A DNA stretch of 64,000 nucleotides from a bacterium (GTDB lineage: Bacteria; Patescibacteriota; Microgenomatia; UBA1406; GWC2-37-13), in the NCBI GenBank assembly GCA_029573715.1, contig JAKQDR010000172.1:1-64000 (forward strand). Direction: 5' to 3'. How positions within the stretch are numbered: position 1 is the stretch's first letter; every line of letters begins with the position of its first letter. Position numbers and translations under genes: made by a program. The notes under the pieces are model-generated. The model was not told the DNA's origin. It made no database searches and saw only the letters and a list, made by a program, of their open reading frames with translations. Shown piece after piece: positions 46,524 through 56,173 of the stretch.

Positions 46524-48119
46524 ATGTTAGAGCAAAAAACTGGTGCTCAGGAAGATAATAGAAATCATTCAGAATTTTGTGTAGGCGTGCCTATGGATCC
46601 TGTGTTAGCCGTTCCCAAGATGGATGTCGTAGGGGCCAATGCAACACGCTATGAAGCTAGGACATATGCAAATGGGGGTGTGATAGTGGTGAGTCAGCAG
46701 AACCCGGCTGAAGCTGGCGTGAATGCTATTTTACGAAGAGGAGCAGATGTTGTAGAACTTGGCCCCTATGCGGATGACCATTTTGATTTGGTTGCCAAAA
46801 TATATGAAGCTCATGACCATGTAACAGTTAATGGAAGGAGGCAATCTGTTCGAAGACGTGGCCCAATATGTTCGGTTGGAGCCATGGCTCGTGCGAAAGG
46901 AATCACTCGAATGATTACGCATGAGGCAGATCCTCGCTTGAGAGACGTTGCAATAGAGATGGGCCTGGAGCTTCGAGAGAATCCTGATCTATGTAGAAAA
47001 TTGGGAACAAAAACTGGATTGAATGCTGCCATAACAGCATATCGAGAAGTCCATCCTGAAACCTCATTGATACCATTTGGGGCCAACATTAATGACATTG
47101 ATGCAGCAATTGCAGAGGTTGAAAGATTAGAAGCCGTCGGCAAAGGCACATACTTAAAATTAGATACGGTACGAGGTGGTATCGTCGCAGCTGGCGGTGA
47201 GGGCCACATTGCCTTACCATTGGGCACAAACAAAAATGAAGCGCGCGATAAAATTCTTGCAATGACAGGAGGTGATGCGCAGTTTATGGGAGTGGCACAA
47301 ATGCATTTAAGTAATTATCGGGTTCTATCTTTGTCATCGGGCCAAGACAAAACGGGAAAATTTGTTGCCTATGAGGCGCATGAGCAAACGGTAGATGGCA
47401 ATACAGCAGATGGGGCTTTACCCATAACAGACCCATGGATGCGGACTGAATTTCAACGATTCTGGAACGATGTAAGAAATTTCTATAATTACTTTGGAGT
47501 GACAGGAGATCAAAATCTGAATGCCATGGTGTTGACCCCCGAAGATTATGCAATCGCCTGTAGATTGTATGGTGAAAAGCACGTGGCACGTATGGTATTA
47601 GTTGATTTTAATTACCGCGCTGTTTCCGGGACAAAAAATGCCATGGCCCGCCTGCAAGAAGATACGGGAATGCGAATGGATTTTGGAATGGATTTCAGGT
47701 CGCGTGGCATAAAAGTTGGAGCTGGTTTTGCTGCAAATCCACATCTTATGTTTGCAGTTGGACGAGATTATGGCTTGTATCCAGGAAGAGGGGGTAATTA
47801 CACAGTAGTCAATATGGGCACATTTACCCCTCATGCAGTAGCAGAGGATCCGTATCTAAAGACACAAGTGATAGCAAATCGCGATAATGCAGCGGCAAGT
47901 ATTGATCTATATGAAGAAGCCTTGATGGAAAGAGATGCACAGATATTTGCTCGCGATTTGCATATGCCATATGTCGCGCCCATCCATGTTCCTCATTTGC
48001 CTGAGGTACAATATCGTAGAATGGTCCGCAGCGGCATGGAACGCGTTTTAAATTTACCTAGAATACATGATAACCAAACAGGTCAAGCTATATGCGGGAA
48101 TATATGGACAAAACGTTAA
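46524..48119 (+). CDS. Putative ATP-grasp-like ligase, 531 aa
   Basis: Tentative. The layout resembles ATP-grasp ligases with a pre-ATP-grasp domain: an N-terminal alpha/beta part (about 55-150), then NPDLCRKLGTKTGLN, where ATP-grasp proteins have the N-x-x-L-x-x-K segment. GKGTYLKLDTVRGGIVAAGG follows like the lysine and glycine loop, and LVDFNYRAVSGTKNAMARL resembles the metal-binding E/D-x-N-x-R-x-SG strand. First gene behind the two attenuators; its 3' end overlaps the hydrolase gene by 53 bases. If right, it would join a carboxylate to an amine, possibly with a branched-chain amino acid or relative as substrate. Confidence 0.45.
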   Translation: MLEQKTGAQEDNRNHSEFCVGVPMDPVLAVPKMDVVGANATRYEARTYANGGVIVVSQQNPAEAGVNAILRRGADVVELGPYADDHFDLVAKIYEAHDHVTVNGRRQSVRRRGPICSVGAMARAKGITRMITHEADPRLRDVAIEMGLELRENPDLCRKLGTKTGLNAAITAYREVHPETSLIPFGANINDIDAAIAEVERLEAVGKGTYLKLDTVRGGIVAAGGEGHIALPLGTNKNEARDKILAMTGGDAQFMGVAQMHLSNYRVLSLSSGQDKTGKFVAYEAHEQTVDGNTADGALPITDPWMRTEFQRFWNDVRNFYNYFGVTGDQNLNAMVLTPEDYAIACRLYGEKHVARMVLVDFNYRAVSGTKNAMARLQEDTGMRMDFGMDFRSRGIKVGAGFAANPHLMFAVGRDYGLYPGRGGNYTVVNMGTFTPHAVAEDPYLKTQVIANRDNAAASIDLYEEALMERDAQIFARDLHMPYVAPIHVPHLPEVQYRRMVRSGMERVLNLPRIHDNQTGQAICGNIWTKR

Positions 48120-49005
48120 CATACCTCTATATGAGTTTGGCACAGGAGAACGTACGGTGTATGTGCAGGGAGGAATACATGGGGGTGAAGTAACATATTT
48201 TATATTTCATAAGTTAGCACGGTATTTATCAGAAATAGAGTCAAAGCTCAAGGGCAAAGTAACCCTCGCCCCTATTGTGAATCCCGTTGCATGGGGTCAG
48301 CGGATGTACTATTACACTGCAGGAAAATTTGATCTATACAAAGGAAAGGATTGGAACAGAAGTTTTCCCGGTTCTGACACTTCTCTTTCAGCGCGCATGA
48401 GTAAAACTTTGTTCAGTATTGCATCTCAATATCGTGTGGTAATTGATCTGCACACAGCAAGACAAAGCAAACCATACACGATTCACATGAACGAACAATC
48501 TACAGAGCTCATTCGCACATTGGGTCTCTCATATAATTATCATATTGATACTTGCTTGCCGCAAAGTGCTATGTTTATCGGGACTCTCAACGAAGCTTGC
48601 GCAAAAAAAGGGATATTAGAGGCCACTATGGAATGCGGTAGTCATGATTCGTATGAAGAATCAGCTATAGAGCCGGTGTACGCATCGATAAAACGCGTGT
48701 TTGATACGTTTGGTCTAAAAAAAGCTAGTGCATCAGTGACTCAAATACAGTACGGATTTAAAACTGTAAAAACATTACACTCTCCCCTGTCTTGCTTTGC
48801 TCAATATGTTGTCCCGCCTCAAACACATGTAAAGAAAGGGCAGACTATCGCCATGCTTTATCCTTCTAATTCTGTTCAAGATGAAGTACCATTTAAAGCG
48901 CCGATAGATTGTGTTGTTTTTGAGCTTCCCAAAACACATATTCTGTGGGAAGGAGATGAGCTTTTTAAAATCGTATCTTTGAATGACTTGTATCCGATAG
49001 CATAA
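48067..49005 (+). CDS. Succinylglutamate desuccinylase/aspartoacylase-like zinc hydrolase
   Basis: 312 aa. The zinc site fits the AstE/AspA branch of M14 peptidases: GGIHGGEVTYF (H-x2-E), WNRSFPGSD, VVIDLHTARQS with the third ligand His, and EATMECGS. A C-terminal beta domain with HVKKGQTIAMLYPS follows, as in AstE-like proteins. It removes acyl groups from N-acyl amino acids or cuts small peptides. It overlaps the ligase-like gene by 53 bases, which argues for a joint pathway: one makes an amide bond, the other breaks one. Confidence 0.82.
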   Translation: MITKQVKLYAGIYGQNVNIPLYEFGTGERTVYVQGGIHGGEVTYFIFHKLARYLSEIESKLKGKVTLAPIVNPVAWGQRMYYYTAGKFDLYKGKDWNRSFPGSDTSLSARMSKTLFSIASQYRVVIDLHTARQSKPYTIHMNEQSTELIRTLGLSYNYHIDTCLPQSAMFIGTLNEACAKKGILEATMECGSHDSYEESAIEPVYASIKRVFDTFGLKKASASVTQIQYGFKTVKTLHSPLSCFAQYVVPPQTHVKKGQTIAMLYPSNSVQDEVPFKAPIDCVVFELPKTHILWEGDELFKIVSLNDLYPIA

Positions 49006-49030
49006 AACGTGATAGGCATTTTTTTTCAGT

Positions 49031-49969
49031 ATGAATAGTTTCACCCTTACCCACTTCCCCCACACTTGGTTTCGCAAGCGCATAACTCCGCTTGAGGATG
49101 CGCACCTCCCCGTGACATCAAAAGCCTTGCAATATGGGCTTGGATTTTTTGGTGGAGTGAGGGGGTATGTCGGTGAAAGTAGCAGCGCCATACACTTATT
49201 CAGGTTGAAAGATCACGTTGCACGATTTTTGCAATCAGCGCGCATTTTGGGGGTGAGTGTTGGTTATACCCCAGAAGAGTTGCAAGATATATTCGTACAG
49301 CTCACCCGCAAAAACGCACCAACCGTAGACACATACTATCGCCCTTATGCATTCGCAGACAGCACTGACATTTCCCCCCACTACTTGGGTAATGCGGAAT
49401 ATACATTCGCACTCTACATGCTTCCCTTAGGTGACTATATCTCAACAACGGAAGGGAATGCGGTGTGCGTAAGCTCATGGCACCGCGTACGGGATAACGC
49501 CATACCGGCGCGCGGGAAACTTTCTGGGGCGTACACAAACTCTGCGCTCGCCAAGCAAGAAGCGGTGGCAAACGGTTTTACTGATGCGATACTCCTTACA
49601 GAAGACGGCCATGTTGCCGAGGGTACGGCGATGAATCTGTGCATGGTGCGTGCAGGCACGCTTATCACACCTCCGGTACAGGATGATGTTTTGGAGGGGA
49701 TAACGCGCGATACGGTGCTCACTCTTGCCCGTGATTGTGGCATACCAACGGTAGAGCGCAGTATTGACAGGACAGAGTTGTATGTCGCAGATGAACTATT
49801 CTTTTGTGGCACAGGGGCTCAGGTTGCATGGATAAGCCATGTCGACAGAAGACGCATCGGGGCTGGTGTTATGGGCCCGGCAACCAAGCACATAAGAGAG
49901 ATGTTTTTTGAAGTGGTTCGCGGTAAGCAAAAAAAGTATGCCCATTGGCTCACAACAGTGCAAATATAA
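49031..49969 (+). CDS. ilvE: Class IV aminotransferase, branched-chain type
   Basis: 312 aa. Fold-type IV PLP enzyme: ALQYGLGFFGGVRGY near the start, YYRPYAFADS, GKLSGAYTNSALAKQEAVANGFTD with the PLP lysine preceding SGAY, EDGHVAEGTAMNLCMV, DVLEGITRDTVL and ADELFFCGTGAQV. The motif set fits branched-chain aminotransferases best; D-amino-acid transaminase or aminodeoxychorismate lyase are alternatives. The upstream attenuators with Val, Ile and Leu codons support the branched-chain call. Confidence 0.85.
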   Translation: MNSFTLTHFPHTWFRKRITPLEDAHLPVTSKALQYGLGFFGGVRGYVGESSSAIHLFRLKDHVARFLQSARILGVSVGYTPEELQDIFVQLTRKNAPTVDTYYRPYAFADSTDISPHYLGNAEYTFALYMLPLGDYISTTEGNAVCVSSWHRVRDNAIPARGKLSGAYTNSALAKQEAVANGFTDAILLTEDGHVAEGTAMNLCMVRAGTLITPPVQDDVLEGITRDTVLTLARDCGIPTVERSIDRTELYVADELFFCGTGAQVAWISHVDRRRIGAGVMGPATKHIREMFFEVVRGKQKKYAHWLTTVQI

Positions 49970-49982
49970 TTGGTGATTAAGT

Positions 49983-50417
49983 ATGACAGATGATGTTTAC
50001 ATTAGTCTTGGCGACCAAAAAGCAGTGCGTGATGCACATCGTGTCCGAAGGGTAGTATTTCAAACAGAGCAAGGCATTTCATCAACAGATGATTTTGATG
50101 GCAAGGATATGGAAGCGATTCAGGTGATATATGTGTATTTAGGTAAACCCGTTGGCACCTTGCGACTGAGAGAAATCAAACCAAACACTTGGAAGTTAGA
50201 GCGCATGGCGGTTGTGCCTGCTTCGCGGGGCAAAGGCATCGCCTCAACCATGATGCAAAAAGCAATTACACATATAAAAAGTCTGAAGGCGCATGAAGTG
50301 GTGCTTGATGCACAACAACAAGCGGTAGGGCTTTATGCAAAGCATGGGTTTTGTGTGGAAGGTGATGTGTTTGAAGAAGTGGGTATTCCGCATGTTACAA
50401 TGAAACTCTTGTTATAA
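49983..50417 (+). CDS. GNAT N-acetyltransferase (ElaA-like)
   Basis: 144 aa. The acetyl-CoA loop is AVVPASRGKGIASTMMQKA, with KPVGTLRLRE before it and LYAKHGFCVEGDVFEEVGIPHVTM after it, the last typical of the ElaA subgroup. The N-terminal ELxxxxxLRxxVF equivalent reads AHRVRRVVFQTEQG. Acceptor unknown. It follows the aminotransferase by 13 bases, probably in the same transcript. Confidence 0.88.
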   Translation: MTDDVYISLGDQKAVRDAHRVRRVVFQTEQGISSTDDFDGKDMEAIQVIYVYLGKPVGTLRLREIKPNTWKLERMAVVPASRGKGIASTMMQKAITHIKSLKAHEVVLDAQQQAVGLYAKHGFCVEGDVFEEVGIPHVTMKLLL

Positions 50418-50428
50418 CTTTTATATTT

Positions 50429-50905
50429 ATGGATCAATCACTTACCACCTGTCCAAAATGCGGGTCTGAATTAAAACCAATTGAAACAACTCCGTCCGGC
50501 AAAAAATTACAACGGTGCTCACAAGGCAACTGGAATCCTGACACTCGCCAAACCGAAGGATGCACATTTGTTAAATGGATTAATGATCCACCGAAAGAAC
50601 TTGATGAGAAGTGCCCCAAATGTGGTGCCAACCTTGTCTTACAAACGACTCGCTTTGGTAAAAAGATGAAAAAGTGTTCGGCCGGTGGATGGGACAAAGC
50701 AACACGCCAAGCGACAGGGTGCGACTATGTAGATTGGATGGACAGTAAACAGATGCTTGATGAAGATTGTCCCGAGTGCGGAGAAAAACTGGTGCTTCAG
50801 ACTGTATCTTCAGGTAAGAAGATTAAGAAATGTTCCACAGCCGGATGGGATAAGGAAAATAAAGTGGCGACCGGATGTACGTACACTCAGTGGATGAAAG
50901 GCTAA
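50429..50905 (+). CDS. Triple zinc-ribbon protein
   Basis: 158 aa made of three tandem units of about 48 residues. Each unit has CPKCG or CPECG, a stretch with GKK followed by a Lys/Arg-Cys-Ser, then a Trp, a Gly-Cys and a final Trp, so four Cys per unit. This resembles the C-terminal zinc ribbons of bacterial topoisomerase I, but no topoisomerase domain is attached. DNA or RNA binding is likely. It ends the rightward block. Confidence 0.75.
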   Translation: MDQSLTTCPKCGSELKPIETTPSGKKLQRCSQGNWNPDTRQTEGCTFVKWINDPPKELDEKCPKCGANLVLQTTRFGKKMKKCSAGGWDKATRQATGCDYVDWMDSKQMLDEDCPECGEKLVLQTVSSGKKIKKCSTAGWDKENKVATGCTYTQWMKG

Positions 50906-50921
50906 CGCTCTATTTGACTTG

Positions 50922-51467
50922 CTAAATAAAGCGAGGCACTTGAGCCCGGTATTCTCTGTAGTCTGCTCCAAAATGCTTGACGAGCATTTTTTCTTCTTGT
51001 TGAATATGCTTCAACAAATACACATAGAGTATCAACACAAAGAACACGAATACACTCTTTAATGCTATCGCCATGCCAAAACACATCAAAATGATGCCCA
51101 GATAAATAGGGTTGCGACTAAAGGAGAAAGGGCCTTCGATCACCAGTTTGTTTTGTATTATTTCATCATGTTGGCCCGGCACTCCCCAACTTTCTTTCAT
51201 GGTGAGTTTTGCCCACACGGCGAATATCACACCGACCGTTAAGAATGTGAGGCCTAAGGATCGAATAGGTATGTCAAAGGGAAGCGCAAGCGGGAAAAAC
51301 AGCCCCGAGAGAATGTGAAGCAGGTTGAGCGCAACTTGCAGTGCTCGTGTGGCAGGAAATCCCAACATACACAGCCGTTTAGTAGGTGTGGTGATTATCC
51401 AAACAGTGCCAACCACAAGGTATCCAAGTGCGATATACACTAAACTAAAGGTGAGTGTGTCTATCAT
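50922..51467 (-). CDS. Isoprenylcysteine methyltransferase-like (ICMT/PEMT) membrane protein
   Basis: 181 aa with about five membrane helices. The C-terminal signature EGPFSFSRNPIYLGIIL, then EEKMLVKHFGADYREYRAQVPRF, is the SAM-binding region of the ICMT/PEMT-type membrane methyltransferases. In bacteria these often methylate lipids or small isoprenoids. The target is unknown here, though isoprenoid synthesis genes lie 5 kb away. Confidence 0.82.
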   Translation of the reverse strand: MIDTLTFSLVYIALGYLVVGTVWIITTPTKRLCMLGFPATRALQVALNLLHILSGLFFPLALPFDIPIRSLGLTFLTVGVIFAVWAKLTMKESWGVPGQHDEIIQNKLVIEGPFSFSRNPIYLGIILMCFGMAIALKSVFVFFVLILYVYLLKHIQQEEKMLVKHFGADYREYRAQVPRFI

Positions 51468-51487
51468 AATGACCTATTATACAGGTT

Positions 51488-52879
51488 TTACTTTTTGTGC
51501 AAGGTGTACGCTCCGACTTTACCATCTTTTACGTCATATCCCGCTTCATTAATCTGGAAACGTAGCGCATCGGCGGTCGCAAAGTCACCTTGTTTCTTTG
51601 CTTGTGCGCGTTTTTTGGCAAGACTAACCACTGTCTCAGGTACGTTTTCCACATCATCTTTGGATAAGGCAAGTCCAAAGACATCATTTGCTGTATCCAA
51701 AACATCTCGTTTAGTCTGCACATCAAGAGCAGGGTCTTTAACCGCGCTCCATACGGTTGCGAGCGCCTTTGCGGTGTTAAAATCTTGAGCAAGCGTATCT
51801 TTTACTTCTTGAGCCAGGGGGTGAAAGGAGTCATGCTGATTAATGCGAGCAGGCAGAGCGGCATGTGCATCTTGCAATTTTTCAAGGGCTTTTTGAGATG
51901 CCTCAAGTGCGTTCCAGGTGAAATTCAGTTCACTGCGATAATGGCTTTGCAGAAATAGTAGTCGCAGTGCATGAGGATGAAAGCCTTTGCTCACAATATC
52001 GTTGAGTGTGATGAAATTCTCAAGAGACTTACTCATCTTTTGTCCTTCAATTTGGACAAAGTTATAATGCACCCAATACTTAACAAAGGGCTTTTTACCC
52101 GTTGCCCCTTCAGATTGAGCTATCTCATTGGGATGATGCACCGATATATGGTCGATTCCTCCCGTGTGTATGTCTAATTGTGGCCCGAGGTGGTGCATGC
52201 TCATCGCCGAGCATTCAATGTGCCAGCCGGGAAACCCATCTCCCCATGGGCTTTGCCAATGCATAGTGTGATCTTGAAATCTACCAACCCGCCGAAACCA
52301 GAGAGCGAAATCATGAGGATTTTTTTTATGAGCATCGGTTTGCACTTCTGCCCGCACCGCTTGTCGTTTCTCGTTGAGCTTTTGCCCGGCGAGCTTCCCA
52401 TATCCTTCAAATTTGCTTGTATCAAAGTAAATCGCTTCATCGGTGGCATATGTGTATCCTCGCTTTTCAAGTGTTTGAATGAGCGCTATCATCTGAGAGA
52501 TGTGCTCTGTTGCCTTACATACCATATGGGGGGGTGATATCCCCATGCTGCGTATCGCCTCATTAAAATAGTCGGTGTAATAATTCGCCACTTCCCACAC
52601 CGTTTTACCCGTTTTGCGGGCACCTTTTTCTAGTTTGTCCTCACCTTCATCCGCGTCGCTCACTAAATGCCCGACATCAGTTATGTTCATTACATGTTTC
52701 ACTTCGTATCCCATCAGTGTCAGTGTTCGGCGCACGACATCATCCCATGTGTATTTCCAAAGATGTCCGATGTGCGTGTAGTCATACACCGTAGGCCCAC
52801 AACAATACATATTCACGGTAGGCGGATTCATGGGTTGAAACTCTTCAACAGCTCGAGAGAGGGTGTTATATATGCGCAT
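51488..52879 (-). CDS. cysS: Cysteinyl-tRNA synthetase
   Basis: 463 aa, class I. Cys-specific zinc site and HIGH motif in MYCCGPTVYDYTHIGHLWKY, GWHIECSAMSM, HHPNEIAQSEG, and KMSKSLENFITL for the second signature. The anticodon-binding C-terminus is complete. The start is fixed by TATAAT six bases upstream (leaderless). Confidence 0.96.
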   Translation of the reverse strand: MRIYNTLSRAVEEFQPMNPPTVNMYCCGPTVYDYTHIGHLWKYTWDDVVRRTLTLMGYEVKHVMNITDVGHLVSDADEGEDKLEKGARKTGKTVWEVANYYTDYFNEAIRSMGISPPHMVCKATEHISQMIALIQTLEKRGYTYATDEAIYFDTSKFEGYGKLAGQKLNEKRQAVRAEVQTDAHKKNPHDFALWFRRVGRFQDHTMHWQSPWGDGFPGWHIECSAMSMHHLGPQLDIHTGGIDHISVHHPNEIAQSEGATGKKPFVKYWVHYNFVQIEGQKMSKSLENFITLNDIVSKGFHPHALRLLFLQSHYRSELNFTWNALEASQKALEKLQDAHAALPARINQHDSFHPLAQEVKDTLAQDFNTAKALATVWSAVKDPALDVQTKRDVLDTANDVFGLALSKDDVENVPETVVSLAKKRAQAKKQGDFATADALRFQINEAGYDVKDGKVGAYTLHKK

Positions 52880-52885
52880 GAGTGC

Positions 52886-52891
52886 ATTATA
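52886..52891 (-). promoter_or_regulatory. cysS -10 box, leaderless
   Basis: Minus strand TATAAT, GCACTC, ATG. A GTGACA at 52908-52913 with a 16-bp spacer can act as -35. Confidence 0.7.
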
Positions 52892-52958
52892 CGCAAATAG
52901 TTGCGATTGTCACCGCATTTATGAGTAATATCTGTACAATATACGAGCATTAGATCGT

Positions 52959-53999
52959 ATGAAATCCTCCCCTTCAAAGCATAAGCGCCGCGACATGCAC
53001 ATTGATGTGTTGCGTGCTATGGCAATACTTTGGATGATTGTGATGCACATAAATCCCTCTTTTCCTCAGTATGCATGGGCGAATTTCATTTGGAACATTG
53101 GCCAATGGGTGGTGCCGGCGTTTATCCTGTGCTCCATTGCAGTTGATAAAGAGAACGTGCAATCGTTTAAAGGATATGTTTCCTACCTTATCAAACGTTT
53201 GAAGCGTTTGCTTGTCCCCTACTATCTTTGGCTTATATCATATCTGTTACTTGCGGTTGTTTTAGGAGGTAAGGTTTTGACATTTCCCTATGTGTGGAAA
53301 AATATATTGCTTGTCGGTGGGTCTAACTACAATTGGCTTATATTTTTGTTTGTCATCGTTACTGTCGCGGTTCCTGTTTTGCGCTTCATCGCACATAAAT
53401 CTGAAGTGTGGAGCGTGCTCTTTTACTTTGTAGCGGCAAGTGTGAGTGTCATTTTTGTTCAAAATAGATCATACTTTAATGCCAACTATAGGTGGTGGAT
53501 GATTATTCCTTGGTGGGGCATCACTCTTGCGGTGATATTGCTTTTACAGTGGTGGAAAAAAAAGCGATACACCAATATTGCTGCACTCTTTATCACGAGC
53601 TTGAGTGTGTATTGGTATTGGTATTTGCACTTCCTTCGAAATGGTGCAAGCACGCACACCTTCCCCCATAAGTATCCTCCCGATATTTACTTTTTTAATT
53701 TTGGCATCTGGTCGGTCATAGTTGCATTTGTGCTGACATACTTTTTAGCCAGTCGACTTAATCCATCAGGATATATCAGTCGATTTCTCACCTTTACGAG
53801 CAAATTTTCATACACTATATTCTTTGTTCACATTTTAGTGTTATATGTCGTGGGGCTGCAATTTAATGGGAAAAATACCAGTTACTTAGCGTACTCTGCT
53901 CTTATTTTCATACCCACATATGCGATTACGTGGATAATGCCCCGAGCAAAAGTGCTAGTTGCCTCAACTGCTCAGCAGATAATTACTCGTCTAAGCTAA
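52959..53999 (+). CDS. Acyltransferase family 3 membrane protein
   Basis: 346 aa, about ten helices. RRDMHIDVLRAMAILWMIVMH at the N-terminus contains the R-x10-H pattern of acyltransferase-3 proteins (OafA-like), and SYTIFFVHILVLYVV is the usual last block. They O-acylate surface sugars or lipids. A TACAAT at 52934-52939 gives a leader of about 12 bases. It is divergent from cysS. Confidence 0.88.
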   Translation: MKSSPSKHKRRDMHIDVLRAMAILWMIVMHINPSFPQYAWANFIWNIGQWVVPAFILCSIAVDKENVQSFKGYVSYLIKRLKRLLVPYYLWLISYLLLAVVLGGKVLTFPYVWKNILLVGGSNYNWLIFLFVIVTVAVPVLRFIAHKSEVWSVLFYFVAASVSVIFVQNRSYFNANYRWWMIIPWWGITLAVILLLQWWKKKRYTNIAALFITSLSVYWYWYLHFLRNGASTHTFPHKYPPDIYFFNFGIWSVIVAFVLTYFLASRLNPSGYISRFLTFTSKFSYTIFFVHILVLYVVGLQFNGKNTSYLAYSALIFIPTYAITWIMPRAKVLVASTAQQIITRLS

Positions 54000-54013
54000 A
54001 TAGGTGCTCAAGC

Positions 54014-56092
54014 TTATGCCGACTCATTAGTCAGAAGATCTGCAATTCTGCGAAGGAGTGCTCCCGTCACAATCTCAAATGACCCTCGTTGGCCTGAGGC
54101 GATGCCGAGCTCGCATTCAAGCACGCGTGATTGAGGGTTGGCAGGATCTTTGAGGACGCGATATGACAAAAGCATGCCGGGAACAGCAGGCATATTTTCC
54201 GATCGGGGGCCGATGCGTTCACCCCTTCGTTCCAGCCCATACACCGCTGTTGCCATGCGCGCATAGATTTTGGTTTGAAGCGGTGCTTGAGTTTCATTAA
54301 AACAGGTTTGCTGAAGATCGCGCCATACATCTTGCCATGTTGATTCGGGTAAGATTTCACCTTTGTACAAAATGTTACGAGTAGTAAAAAAATCTTGTAA
54401 TGAGCGTGCATCGGTGACAACTTTTAAGTGAATCTGACTCATGAGATCATTTTGGAGCTTTGGTGCGTTGACAAAGTGAGTAAGAAGCTCAAGAATAAGT
54501 TTGAGCTTCTGTATTGCCTTAGTTCTTTCTATTTCGTTTTCTAGGGGCTTTGTCCAAGATTCTTGCGCTTTTGCGGTTGGTTTCAGTTGTGCGAGTGCGC
54601 GTGCTAATGCACTTTTTTTTTCTTCGGTTACTTCAGAGTATTGTGTCAGATGTCTGTTGAGTATGGGGAGAACGTTATCTTGAGTTAACCTTTGTTGGGT
54701 TGCTAATGCATATACTTCTTGATATGCCTGTTGATATGATGTTAGAAACTTCTGAATGGGCACAAATAGCTCACCCATAATTCGAGCGCCAAATGCCGCG
54801 TCATCTTCTCCTTCAAGCAGAGTGTCGGGTATTTTGATTTGCATGGATTTTCCGTGTTCAGCGGCTATGGTGGTTGCGGATGCGATGTGCTCTGCTCGAA
54901 TAATGCTTGCACCAAGTTCATCTGGGACACTTGCCCGCAATATCTTGGCAAGCACGGGAAGCGTATGAGTTGCTAAGTAGTCGCTTAATGTATCAAGTGA
55001 TTTTACGAACAAACTCAGTTCTTCCTGAGCCAACGCCGCAAGAGGTTTATTTTGGATTGGGATGGTGCGTTGGCCCTCAGGAAATATCTTTGTAACAGCG
55101 GTCATTAATCGCTCATATGTGTCATATTCCTCACTCGTCAAATCGGCGCTTCGAGATTTACCAATAAGCAGTGCGAATCGATCCATCGGCACAAATCGCG
55201 TGAAATCATGACGGGGCTTAAGAGTTGCGGGCCCTCGCCCACTATCGAATTTCTTTTGTTCATCATTTGGGCTGTGTCCAATGTTGCAGTAGCCTCGCTG
55301 GTATTGCGGGTCCAGCTTCAGTGTGTCAAAAATATATTGACGTACATCAAAAAATCCGGGAGGGATAGGAATGCTTCCGGGGTTTTCGTTCATAAATGTA
55401 ATGATTGCATCGGTAATCGGCCCCAACAAAACATCGTTATACACCTCTGCAATCACCGTTTTGTTTCGCAAAGTTAATTCAACAACGCGCAGGTTTGCTT
55501 GTTGTGTTGCCTTATCCAAATTATCCTTATCTATATCAGACAGTTCAGAAAGAGCCTGTGTGGGTTCGGTAAAGAATGCAAGCGCATCTACTGCCTTGTA
55601 TCTTTCGACAACATCTGTTTGAGTTGTGTCTTCCACAAAACACCAGGTGACAAAATGAAGAGGGAGTTGTATGGGTGCTTTATCACGTGAAGGCTGAATA
55701 TGAGCGGGCAATCCGTTTGCAGTTGCACCCGGTGTTTCAGAGCCTACGCCGTGTGTTTGTCGGAATCGCTTAATGACTTCCTGGGCATCTGCGCGCAAAT
55801 AGGTGTGAGGATCAAGTGCCATACTGCAACCCACGACGTATTGATATCTATCATTTATGGGAATGCTTTCAAGCACTCCCAATGCTCTCATCTCATCGAC
55901 GATTAAGGCATAGTTTGGTCTTTCTTGTTGCGCGGCGAGCGTTTCAACCAATCGAAGTCCAAGATCAGCCGCTTTGGGAGCAGTAACAATAGGCATGCCG
56001 AATTCTTGAGTAGCTTCGCTCAACCGCGCCGTCAGTTGTGTTGTGTGATCAAATATATTTGGATGATTTGGGATTTCTTCTGATGCTGACAT
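54014..56092 (-). CDS. Large hypothetical protein, 692 aa
   Basis: No family recognised. Soluble, mostly helical by composition, no signal peptide or membrane segment, no nucleotide-binding loop. A central stretch (about 180-290) has charged helices; the last 60 residues (MLLSYRVLKDPANPQSRV...) look beta-rich. TATAAT at 56110-56115 gives a leader of about 10 bases. It faces the acyltransferase gene tail to tail and is divergent from the GGPP synthase gene. Confidence 0.65.
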   Translation of the reverse strand: MSASEEIPNHPNIFDHTTQLTARLSEATQEFGMPIVTAPKAADLGLRLVETLAAQQERPNYALIVDEMRALGVLESIPINDRYQYVVGCSMALDPHTYLRADAQEVIKRFRQTHGVGSETPGATANGLPAHIQPSRDKAPIQLPLHFVTWCFVEDTTQTDVVERYKAVDALAFFTEPTQALSELSDIDKDNLDKATQQANLRVVELTLRNKTVIAEVYNDVLLGPITDAIITFMNENPGSIPIPPGFFDVRQYIFDTLKLDPQYQRGYCNIGHSPNDEQKKFDSGRGPATLKPRHDFTRFVPMDRFALLIGKSRSADLTSEEYDTYERLMTAVTKIFPEGQRTIPIQNKPLAALAQEELSLFVKSLDTLSDYLATHTLPVLAKILRASVPDELGASIIRAEHIASATTIAAEHGKSMQIKIPDTLLEGEDDAAFGARIMGELFVPIQKFLTSYQQAYQEVYALATQQRLTQDNVLPILNRHLTQYSEVTEEKKSALARALAQLKPTAKAQESWTKPLENEIERTKAIQKLKLILELLTHFVNAPKLQNDLMSQIHLKVVTDARSLQDFFTTRNILYKGEILPESTWQDVWRDLQQTCFNETQAPLQTKIYARMATAVYGLERRGERIGPRSENMPAVPGMLLSYRVLKDPANPQSRVLECELGIASGQRGSFEIVTGALLRRIADLLTNESA

Positions 56093-56137
56093 ATATGAGA
56101 ATATAAGGGATTATACAGAGAGATGATGTTTGTTCGC

Positions 56138-56167
56138 TTAACAATTTTGCATGAGCGTTGATACAAT
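56138..56167 (+). promoter_or_regulatory. GGPP synthase promoter, leaderless
   Basis: TTAACA (56138-56143), 18 bp, TACAAT (56162-56167), six bases (ATCCCT), ATG at 56174. Confidence 0.75.
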
Positions 56168-56173
56168 ATCCCT

